Below, in pieces: positions 1 through 5,194 of a stretch of 10,880 nt of DNA. Position numbers and translations under genes: made by a program. Below the pieces are notes generated by a model. It saw nothing but the letters and a program-made list of their open reading frames with translations. It was not told where the DNA came from and searched no databases. The stretch spans positions 1-10,880 of the forward strand of contig JAFGGR010000167.1 of assembly GCA_016930475.1 (NCBI GenBank), read 5' to 3'. Positions within the stretch are counted from its first letter, which is position 1. Every line of letters starts with the position of its first letter. Source of the stretch: Clostridiales bacterium (GTDB lineage: Bacteria > Bacillota > Clostridia > Saccharofermentanales > Saccharofermentanaceae).

Positions 1-133
1 GATTCGCGTCGGCACCGCCAACGATGATCGCGTCGTCGATCGAGGAACAGATGTCGACAATGACGCGCCCCATATGTCCGCAACAGCCATTAAGAAAAAT
101 GCGTGTAGGACGGTTGATATTTTGAGAACTCAT
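1..133 (-). CDS. dapB: 4-hydroxy-tetrahydrodipicolinate reductase, N-terminal part (window edge)
   Basis: This is the first 44 codons of a gene read leftwards out of the window; the remainder lies beyond position 1. DapB reduces 4-hydroxy-tetrahydrodipicolinate with NAD(P)H, the step after DapA in lysine and meso-diaminopimelate synthesis. The visible protein has a short polar start, then a beta strand and a dinucleotide-binding glycine motif, GCCGHMGR, at residues 16-23, as in the Rossmann N-terminus of DapB. The ATG at 131-133 overlaps the dapA stop in an ATGA, and a GGAGG lies about 7 nt upstream inside dapA. The 4-nt overlap implies translational coupling with dapA. Only the N-terminus is seen, so the call rests on the motif plus the dapA context. 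Confidence 0.88.
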   Translation of the reverse strand, partial: MSSQNINRPTRIFLNGCCGHMGRVIVDICSSIDDAIIVGGADAN

Positions 134-1041
134 GCGAGACCTCCGGCCGTATAGGTATTGTGAAAGGAAAGATCATATAGGTTCAGGACTGTTCTCAACT
201 TCGCGTGGCCTTCGGCGGACATATCGCAAAGAGGAAGACGACAAGACCCGACATTCCAGCCGAGGATGTTCAGAGCTTCCTTGACCGGTATGGGATTAAC
301 ATCCGAAAACAGCGCCTGGACCAGTGGAACGATGTCTGCCTGTATTTGTGCCGCACCCTTAAGGTCTCCGTCGAAAAAGCGATGAACCATTCGGCTCATC
401 AGCGCGGGCATAACATTCGCAACCACGGAAATTACTCCTTTGGCACCCATGGAGAGCATCGGAACGACAACTCCGTCTTCACCGGAATAGAGCACGGCGT
501 TATCGCCGCAGAGGTATGCCACCTCAGGAACCTGCAGGAGGTTGCACTCTTTCACTCCGACAATATTCGCGATGTTCATCAGTCGGGCGATGGTCGAGGG
601 CGCGATATTCAGATTGGTTCTCGACGGAACGTTATATAAGATGATCGGCTTATCGGTGGCCTTGGACAACGCCTCATAATGGCGAAAAAGACCTTCCTGG
701 GAGGCCTTGTTATAGTATGGAGTAACAATCAGAAGCGCGTCTGCGCCGATGGCCGAGGCTTCGGCGGTCAGTTTGGCTCCGTGAACGGTATCATTGCTTC
801 CGGTGCCCGCGATGACAGGCAAGCGACCGTTGACTTGTTCGACAACGATCTGAATGGTTCTAAGATGTTCAGTGTCCGGCATTGTCGATGCTTCTCCGGT
901 GGTTCCGCAAACAACGATGGCGTCCGTTTCGTTCTGAATATGGAAGTCAACTAACTGTCGGAGCTTCTTCTCATCGACACCTCCCTGAGCAAACGGTGTG
1001 ACAATAGCAACGGCAGAGCCGGTGAAAACCGGTGTTTTCAT
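130..1041 (-). CDS. dapA: 4-hydroxy-tetrahydrodipicolinate synthase
   Basis: A 303-residue class I aldolase (TIM barrel) that condenses pyruvate with aspartate-4-semialdehyde, the committed step to lysine and diaminopimelate; cytoplasmic. Recognisable elements are TPF (residues 15-17), GTTGE with catalytic Thr47, TPYYNK with Tyr110, YNVPSRT with Tyr136 and substrate-binding Arg141, and GVKE with the Schiff-base lysine Lys164. Length is normal for the family (about 290-300). The start at 1039-1041 was chosen over an upstream in-frame ATG at 1101 because MKTPVFTGS matches the family N-terminus, a perfect AGGAGG (1050-1055) sits 8 nt upstream, and the longer form would begin inside the promoter. 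The residues after Lys164 read KECNLLQ, without the KEA(S/T)G of well-studied DapA enzymes. It is cotranscribed with dapB and faces away from queA. Confidence 0.96.
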   Translation of the reverse strand: MKTPVFTGSAVAIVTPFAQGGVDEKKLRQLVDFHIQNETDAIVVCGTTGEASTMPDTEHLRTIQIVVEQVNGRLPVIAGTGSNDTVHGAKLTAEASAIGADALLIVTPYYNKASQEGLFRHYEALSKATDKPIILYNVPSRTNLNIAPSTIARLMNIANIVGVKECNLLQVPEVAYLCGDNAVLYSGEDGVVVPMLSMGAKGVISVVANVMPALMSRMVHRFFDGDLKGAAQIQADIVPLVQALFSDVNPIPVKEALNILGWNVGSCRLPLCDMSAEGHAKLRTVLNLYDLSFHNTYTAGGLA

Positions 1042-1049
1042 GTGTTTGA

Positions 1050-1055
1050 CCTCCT
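1050..1055 (-). promoter_or_regulatory. dapA ribosome binding site that fixes the start
   Basis: On the minus strand this reads AGGAGG, 8 nt before the ATG at 1041. It supports the shorter dapA start; the upstream in-frame ATG at 1101 overlaps the predicted -10 element and has no such site. Confidence 0.85.
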
Positions 1056-1096
1056 TTTCTCCCCAAACGGGTAATGATGTGATTGAGTACGAGGAA

Positions 1097-1126
1097 ATCA
1101 TAGCATCTACTATACTTCAGCGTCAA
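1097..1126 (-). promoter_or_regulatory. Predicted sigma-A promoter of dapA-dapB
   Basis: On the minus strand: TTGACG (-35, plus positions 1121-1126), an 18-nt spacer, and TATGAT (-10, 1097-1102) preceded by TGC, an extended -10. Transcription would start near 1090, giving a leader of about 49 nt. That is too short for a lysine riboswitch or T-box. The element overlaps the predicted queA promoter on the other strand. Confidence 0.7.
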
Positions 1127-1140
1127 TTGTGTAATATAAT
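1111..1140 (+). promoter_or_regulatory. Predicted queA promoter giving a leaderless mRNA
   Basis: A perfect TATAAT lies at 1135-1140, only 8 nt before the queA ATG at 1149. A normal start site 6-9 nt past the -10 would fall at or within a few bases of the A of the ATG, so the transcript would be leaderless or nearly so. The -35 region (about 1111-1117) is poor. No Shine-Dalgarno sequence is present between the -10 and the ATG, which fits. Confidence 0.5.
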
Positions 1141-1148
1141 GGTTTCTC

Positions 1149-2201
1149 ATGAGAACAAGCGATTTCTATTATCATCTTCCCGAAGAACTGATCGCGCAGC
1201 ATCCGCTCGACGAACGTTCCGCATCCAGGTTGTTGACACTGGACGGCCCGACCGGCGCAACGGCTCACCGACGCTTTGACGAGTTGCCGGATATCCTTAA
1301 TCCGGGAGACTTGTTGGTGATCAACAACACAAGGGTCATTCCGGCCCGTTTGTTGGGTGTGCGTGCGGATACCGGAAAAGCGATCGAGATCCTTCTTCTC
1401 AAGAGGATCGATCTTTATAACTGGGAGACCTTGGCTCGTCCCGGAAAAAAGGTGAGGGTAGGGAACCGCTTGGTGTTTCTACCGGGGCGACTGGAGGCCG
1501 AGGTTGCCGATGTCCTTGAAAACGGCAACCGAATCATTCGCTTTTCATATGAAGGGACGTGGGAAGAGATTCTGGCGGAGGCCGGTACTGTACCGTTGCC
1601 GCCCTATATTCACGAAAAAAACGACGATCCCGAGCGATATCAGACCGTTTATGCCGTTGCGCCCGGCTCGTCCGCCGCTCCGACCGCCGGTCTTCACTTC
1701 ACCGAAGCGATTTTCGATCGTATCCGGGCAAGAGGGGTCGATATCGCGGAGTTGACCCTGCACGTCGGACTCGGCACTTTTCGACCGGTCAAATGTGAGG
1801 ACATTGCGGACCATATCATGCATACGGAATGGTATGATTTTCCGCGGGAAGCCGCGCTGAAGATCAAAGAGACACGCACCCGCGGCGGAAGGATCGTTGC
1901 CGTCGGGACCACTTGTTGTCGAACGCTCGAATCGGTGTATCGGGCAGATCCGTTGATGAGCGAGCGGTCCGGGTGGACCGACATATTTATATATCCCGGC
2001 TATCGATTCGGCGTTGTCGATGCGATGGTCACGAATTTCCACCTTCCCGAGTCGACCCTGATCATGCTTGTTTCCGCGTTTTCGGGAAAAGAGAATGTGC
2101 TTCGGGCCTATCAGGAAGCGATCGAACAGAGATATCGTTTCTTTAGTTTCGGAGACGCCATGTACTTAACACGTAAAGACGAATCGGATAAGCGAGGATG
2201 A
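1149..2201 (+). CDS. queA: S-adenosylmethionine:tRNA ribosyltransferase-isomerase
   Basis: QueA moves the ribosyl group of SAM onto 7-aminomethyl-7-deazaguanine at position 34 of tRNAs with GUN anticodons, forming epoxyqueuosine, the step after Tgt in queuosine synthesis. The 350-residue protein matches the family along its length (usually about 340-356). Visible signatures are MRTSDF...LPEELIAQHP at the N-terminus, NNTRVIPARL (59-68), the AAPTAGLHFT block (176-185), HVGLGTFRPVK (205-215), HxMHxE (222-227) and TNFHLPESTLIMLVSAF (295-311). The start matches the usual family N-terminus exactly, so it is secure even though no ribosome binding site precedes it. tgt follows after 4 nt, so the two form an operon. 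Confidence 0.97.
   Translation: MRTSDFYYHLPEELIAQHPLDERSASRLLTLDGPTGATAHRRFDELPDILNPGDLLVINNTRVIPARLLGVRADTGKAIEILLLKRIDLYNWETLARPGKKVRVGNRLVFLPGRLEAEVADVLENGNRIIRFSYEGTWEEILAEAGTVPLPPYIHEKNDDPERYQTVYAVAPGSSAAPTAGLHFTEAIFDRIRARGVDIAELTLHVGLGTFRPVKCEDIADHIMHTEWYDFPREAALKIKETRTRGGRIVAVGTTCCRTLESVYRADPLMSERSGWTDIFIYPGYRFGVVDAMVTNFHLPESTLIMLVSAFSGKENVLRAYQEAIEQRYRFFSFGDAMYLTRKDESDKRG
2194..2197 (+). promoter_or_regulatory. Ribosome binding site for the TTG start of tgt
   Basis: GAGG in the last codons of queA, 8 nt before TTG at 2206. The only nearby ATG (2198-2200) is followed by an immediate in-frame stop, so the site supports TTG. Confidence 0.55.
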
Positions 2202-2205
2202 CAAA

Positions 2206-3351
2206 TTGAAGACTGACAAAAATGCCGGAACCCCTGTCCGCTACGAACTCATTCACACCTGTAAACAGTCCGGTGCGAGACTGGGCCGGGTGCACACTCC
2301 GCACGGGTCATTTATGACACCGGAATTCATGCCCGTTGGCACACAGGCGACCGTTAAGGGGATGTCTCCGGACGAACTCGAGCAGATGGGCGCAAAGATC
2401 ATACTCTCCAATACGTATCATCTTTGGATGAGACCGGGAAGCGACATCGTCCGTGAGGCGGGCGGGCTTCATCGATTTATGAATTGGAAAAACGCGATTT
2501 TGACCGATAGCGGAGGATTTCAGGTTTTTTCGCTCGCTCTGCCGAAAAACATCAAGGAAGAGGGCGTCTTTTTTAAGTCGCACATTGACGGCTCTGCCCA
2601 CCTCCTGACACCGGAAAAGTCCATTGAGGTCCAGAACGATCTGGGTTCGGATATTATGATGGCCTTTGACGAGTGCGCGCCCTTTCCGTGCTCACACGAG
2701 TACGCAAAGACAGCGGCAGGCCGAACGACCCGATGGCTGGAGCGTTGCATTAAAACACACAAGAATAATGAAAATCAAGCGCTTTTCGGGATCATTCAGG
2801 GCGGCATTTATCCGGACTTGCGTGTTCAAAGCGCCAAGGAAATCGTCGCGTTCGATCTTCCCGGGTACGCGATCGGCGGTCTTTCCGTCGGAGAGCCCGG
2901 AGATGTGATGGCTCGCATGCTCGAAGAGACGGTCCCGCATATGCCTTCCGATAAGCCAAGATATCTGATGGGTGTCGGAACGCCGGATTATTTGATCGAA
3001 GGAGCCATTCGCGGGATTGATATGTTTGACTGCGTCCTTCCGACCCGGATCGGAAGAAACGGCACGGTGTTGACGCGAAAAGGGCGATTGATCGTCCGCG
3101 ACGCAACGTGTGCCAGACAGTATTTCCCGATCGAGGAGGATTGCGACTGTTACGCGTGCAGGAACTACACCCGGGCGTATATCCGACACTTGCTCAAAGC
3201 CAAGGAAATGTTCGGATTAAGACTTTGCTCGTGGCATAATCTCCAGTTCCTGTTGAATCTGATGAAGGATGTAAGACAAGCCATTCAAGATGACAGATTG
3301 CTGGACTTCCGCGCCGAGTTTTTCGAGAAATTCGGATACGCCACAAGTTAA
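2206..3351 (+). CDS. tgt: tRNA-guanine transglycosylase (queuine tRNA-ribosyltransferase)
   Basis: Bacterial Tgt swaps guanine 34 in GUN-anticodon tRNAs for the queuosine precursor preQ1; QueA, encoded directly upstream, acts next. The 381-residue TIM-barrel protein has the typical length. Key sites: DSGGFQVFSL with Asp101 as the general acid/base, FGIIQGG (194-200), GGLSVGE (224-230), and MFDCVLPTRIGRNG with the nucleophile Asp275. A zinc site is formed by Cys313, Cys315, Cys318 and His344, at the spacing known from the E. coli enzyme. The N-terminus (YELIHTCKQSGARLGRVHTPHG) is of the Firmicutes type. Translation starts at TTG, since no usable ATG or GTG lies upstream and the family N-terminus begins just after. 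It lies 4 nt behind queA and should be cotranslated with it. Confidence 0.97.
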   Translation: MKTDKNAGTPVRYELIHTCKQSGARLGRVHTPHGSFMTPEFMPVGTQATVKGMSPDELEQMGAKIILSNTYHLWMRPGSDIVREAGGLHRFMNWKNAILTDSGGFQVFSLALPKNIKEEGVFFKSHIDGSAHLLTPEKSIEVQNDLGSDIMMAFDECAPFPCSHEYAKTAAGRTTRWLERCIKTHKNNENQALFGIIQGGIYPDLRVQSAKEIVAFDLPGYAIGGLSVGEPGDVMARMLEETVPHMPSDKPRYLMGVGTPDYLIEGAIRGIDMFDCVLPTRIGRNGTVLTRKGRLIVRDATCARQYFPIEEDCDCYACRNYTRAYIRHLLKAKEMFGLRLCSWHNLQFLLNLMKDVRQAIQDDRLLDFRAEFFEKFGYATS

Positions 3352-3373
3352 TAGTTGCGTCACGAATAGTCGC

Positions 3374-3379
3374 TATACT
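3374..3379 (+). promoter_or_regulatory. Possible -10 element upstream of the SDR gene
   Basis: TATACT lies 36 nt ahead of the GTG start in the 58-nt gap after tgt. The matching -35 position is weak, and a TTGCGT at 3355-3360 is too close (13-nt spacer). A small inverted repeat, TGAATC/GATTCA at 3380-3396, sits between this element and the ribosome binding site. Transcription by read-through from tgt is equally possible. Confidence 0.3.
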
Positions 3380-3395
3380 TGAATCAGGGGGATTC

Positions 3396-3402
3396 AGGGA
3401 GG
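3396..3402 (+). promoter_or_regulatory. Ribosome binding site for the GTG start of the SDR gene
   Basis: AGGGAGG, 7 nt before GTG at 3410. It decides in favour of GTG, which also places the Rossmann glycine motif at the expected distance from the N-terminus. Confidence 0.8.
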
Positions 3403-3409
3403 CGATCCG

Positions 3410-4414
3410 GTGTCGCGAACATTTCTTGTCACGGGCGCTAACGGACACTTAGGCAGTACCGTTATTCGCAGTTTGGTCGAATCGGGAGAGTCCGTAAGGG
3501 GCTTGGTGTTGCCGAATGATACGACCGGCGCGTTGGATGGCGTCCGGATTCCTCTTTTTGCGGGAGATGTCACTCGCATTGAATCACTTCAGTCTTTCTT
3601 CGCGGGAATTGAACCGGAAAAGACCGTCGTCATCCACACTGCGGGAATCGTATCCATAGAGAGCAAAGTAAACGATCGACTTCACGCGGTGAATGTCGAA
3701 GGCACGCGAAATATCTGCGATCTATGTTCGAAAATGAATATCAGCAAACTCATTTATGTCAGCTCGGTACACGCGATCCCCGAGGAGCAACAGGGAAAAG
3801 TCATTACGGAAACCGAACGGTTTTCTCCCGATATGGTCGTCGGAGGTTATGCGAAAACAAAGGCGGAAGCTACCGCTTATGTCCTCAGTGCCATCCGTTC
3901 GGGGAGAGTCCGAGGGGATATCGTTCATCCTTCCGGTATCATTGGGCCTTATGCGTTCACGGAATCTCACACCAACCAAATGATCATGGACTTTGCGCGG
4001 GGAACGCTGACGGCCGCAATACGGGGAGGGTATGATTTTGTGGATGTCCGGGATGTTGCGGAAGGCATTATTTCGCTTGCCCGTCAGAAGGGATCCGGTC
4101 AGACATATCTTTTAACGAATCAATTCTATGAGGTCACAGAGCTTCTCGGTATGCTCCATCGGATCACCGGACGAAGAAAGATAAGGACGATCCTTCCGCT
4201 GTGGTTTGCCAAAGGTACGGCCGCTCTTTCGGAACTTTATTATAAAATCCTTAAGCAAGCACCTCTCTATACTTCGTATTCGCTTTATACTCTCGGAACA
4301 AACGCCGTGTTTTCACATGAAAAGGCAGACCGCCTGCTTGGATATACCACAAGAAGCATGGAAGAAACGCTGAGGGACACCATTGACTGGATGAAGAGCA
4401 CCGGACGACTATAA
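3410..4414 (+). CDS. NAD(P)-dependent epimerase/dehydratase-like protein (extended SDR family)
   Basis: A 334-residue cytoplasmic extended short-chain dehydrogenase/reductase. An N-terminal Rossmann fold carries the TGANGHLG nucleotide-binding motif (8-15), GDV with Asp53 for the adenine ring, and HTAGIV (76-81). The catalytic set is Ser118/Ser119 in YVSSVHA, then Tyr147 and Lys151 in YAKTK. PSGIIGP (174-180) and DFVDVRDVAEGI (about 208-219) are the usual substrate-side blocks. Overall it resembles the group annotated as dihydroflavonol-4-reductase-like or NAD-dependent epimerases; such labels do not fix the substrate in bacteria, so none is claimed. It starts with GTG after a good AGGGAGG and separates tgt from yajC, which are often neighbours, so it may be a lineage-specific insertion. 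Its base composition looks like that of its neighbours. Confidence 0.85.
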   Translation: MSRTFLVTGANGHLGSTVIRSLVESGESVRGLVLPNDTTGALDGVRIPLFAGDVTRIESLQSFFAGIEPEKTVVIHTAGIVSIESKVNDRLHAVNVEGTRNICDLCSKMNISKLIYVSSVHAIPEEQQGKVITETERFSPDMVVGGYAKTKAEATAYVLSAIRSGRVRGDIVHPSGIIGPYAFTESHTNQMIMDFARGTLTAAIRGGYDFVDVRDVAEGIISLARQKGSGQTYLLTNQFYEVTELLGMLHRITGRRKIRTILPLWFAKGTAALSELYYKILKQAPLYTSYSLYTLGTNAVFSHEKADRLLGYTTRSMEETLRDTIDWMKSTGRL

Positions 4415-4503
4415 GGGGCAAGATAATGGTTGGCGCGACTTGTTACAGCCGGAATTGCGATTGTCCCCGTTTTCGCGAAGTGTACCGGAATCTCTGGAAT
4501 AAC

Positions 4504-4533
4504 TTGCTTTATCTCGTGCAGGAGTGGTAAAAT
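4504..4533 (+). promoter_or_regulatory. Predicted sigma-A promoter of the yajC-scfA-scfB unit
   Basis: TTGCTT (4504-4509), an 18-nt spacer, and TAAAAT (4528-4533) preceded by TGG, an extended -10. Transcription would start near 4540, leaving a leader of about 44 nt before yajC. It lies in the 169-bp gap after the SDR gene. The rest of that gap (4415-4503) shows no gene and no convincing terminator. Confidence 0.6.
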
Positions 4534-4583
4534 CAATTGCATTCTTGAAATAATACGTGAAATACATAATTGGAGGAAATCAT

Positions 4584-4922
4584 ATGTTATATTTTCTGGC
4601 CGTGACCGATCCGGCAAGCGCGACCTCAGGGGGAACTACCGGTACCCTTACTGATATGCTGCCGATGCTCTTGATGCTCGGTGTCGTCATGTTGGTCATG
4701 TATTTTATTACGATCCGCCCTCAGCGGAAACGCGAGAAGGAACTCAAGGCTCAGGTCGATAAGATGGTGGTCGGCGATAAGATCGTAACGATCGGCGGTA
4801 TCGTCGGAACGATCGCGAACATTCGCGATGATGAAGTAACGATCACGACGAGTGTTGCCAACACGATGATCACCTTCAGAAAGACAGCCATCAGTACCGT
4901 TACCAAGAGAGACGCGACCTGA
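4584..4922 (+). CDS. yajC: Preprotein translocase subunit YajC
   Basis: A 112-residue single-pass membrane protein that associates with SecDF in the Sec translocon. A short N-terminal segment is followed by one hydrophobic helix (about residues 25-44), then the family signature IRPQRKREKE (44-53), with the basic side facing the cytoplasm. A small soluble domain follows with VGDKIVTIGGIVGTI (63-77), the other hallmark of YajC. The start at 4584 was chosen because GGAGG (4572-4576) sits 7 nt upstream; an in-frame ATG at 4557 would place that site inside the gene. The usual partners secD and secF do not follow. The SCIFF peptide gene begins 41 nt downstream, with no evident promoter between them. 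Confidence 0.94.
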   Translation: MLYFLAVTDPASATSGGTTGTLTDMLPMLLMLGVVMLVMYFITIRPQRKREKELKAQVDKMVVGDKIVTIGGIVGTIANIRDDEVTITTSVANTMITFRKTAISTVTKRDAT

Positions 4923-4963
4923 TCGTCCGGTCGTTATCATGAAATCATAAACGGAGGAATAAG

Positions 4964-5107
4964 ATGAAGCATATCAAAGTTGTCCATCAGGCCAATGTGA
5001 AAATCCCTTGCTCGGGAAAGGCCTGCGGCGAATGCCAGACATCCTGTCAATCCGCTTGCAAGACCAGTTGTACCGTTGCCAATCAGCCTTGCGAAGCCGA
5101 TCGCTGA
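4964..5107 (+). CDS. scfA: SCIFF peptide precursor (six-cysteine-in-forty-five ranthipeptide)
   Basis: A 47-residue ribosomally made peptide, too short for ordinary gene-finding cut-offs but unmistakable. It begins MKHIKVVHQANVK, the conserved SCIFF leader, and continues through CGECQTSCQSACKTSC to NQPCEADR. The core cysteines are Cys21, Cys24, Cys28, Cys32, Cys36 and Cys43. A further cysteine, Cys16, lies in the leader/core junction, giving seven in all. As I recall, Cys32 forms a thioether to Thr37 in the Clostridium thermocellum homologue; both residues are present here at the same positions. GGAGG (4953-4957) stands 6 nt before the ATG. The partner maturase follows. The biological role of SCIFF peptides is not settled; quorum-sensing-like signalling has been proposed in some clostridia. 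Confidence 0.96.
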   Translation: MKHIKVVHQANVKIPCSGKACGECQTSCQSACKTSCTVANQPCEADR

Positions 5108-5130
5108 CAATCAGAATCGATTATGACAAA

Positions 5131-5173
5131 GAAATAGTGAAGGCGGCGTAGTTCGTCTTCATTATTTTTATTT
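5131..5173 (+). terminator. Intrinsic-terminator-like hairpin between scfA and scfB
   Basis: The arms 5133-5145 and 5154-5166 pair over 13 positions, two of them G-U, around the 8-nt loop GCGTAGTT. Two more outer pairs (A-T, then G-T) are possible. The 3' arm runs straight into TTTTATTT. It lies 25 nt after the scfA stop and ends 7 nt before the scfB ribosome binding site. No promoter is visible between it and scfB, so scfB expression would depend on read-through. A role in protecting the 3' end of scfA mRNA after processing is the alternative. Confidence 0.75.
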
Positions 5174-5180
5174 AACGGTT

Positions 5181-5186
5181 AGGAGG
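5181..5186 (+). promoter_or_regulatory. Ribosome binding site for the TTG start of scfB
   Basis: A full AGGAGG, 8 nt before TTG at 5195. The next in-frame ATG (5213) is 26 nt away and would remove conserved N-terminal residues, so TTG is preferred. Confidence 0.8.
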
Positions 5187-5194
5187 CTCTATAA

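Noticed and set aside
205..954. Plus-strand ORFs opposite dapA (205-639 and 679-954)
   Set aside because: They are antisense to a well-conserved gene, lack recognisable domains and have no convincing ribosome binding sites.
1042..1090. Lysine riboswitch or T-box ahead of dapA
   Set aside because: The leader is only about 49 nt and shows no structured motif of either class.
130..1101. Longer dapA starting at the ATG at 1099-1101
   Set aside because: The extra 20 residues are foreign to the family, the ATG overlaps the predicted -10, and a perfect AGGAGG serves the internal ATG at 1041.
1545..3189. Long minus-strand ORFs across queA and tgt (for example 1545-2042 and 2692-3189)
   Set aside because: Shadows of strongly conserved plus-strand genes; the translations are rich in Arg and Ser and resemble no family.
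4415..4503. Terminator after the SDR gene
   Set aside because: GGGGCAA and TTGTCCCC nearly pair but with a mismatch and a long loop, and no U-tract follows.
4557..4583. yajC start at the upstream ATG 4557
   Set aside because: It would place the strong GGAGG inside the gene and add nine residues not expected in YajC.
4430..4654. Small plus-strand ORF of 74 codons ahead of yajC
   Set aside because: It spans the yajC promoter and start, has no ribosome binding site and overlaps yajC in another frame.
5089..5127. Separate promoter for scfB (TTGCGA and TATGAC)
   Set aside because: The spacer is 27 nt, far outside the workable range.
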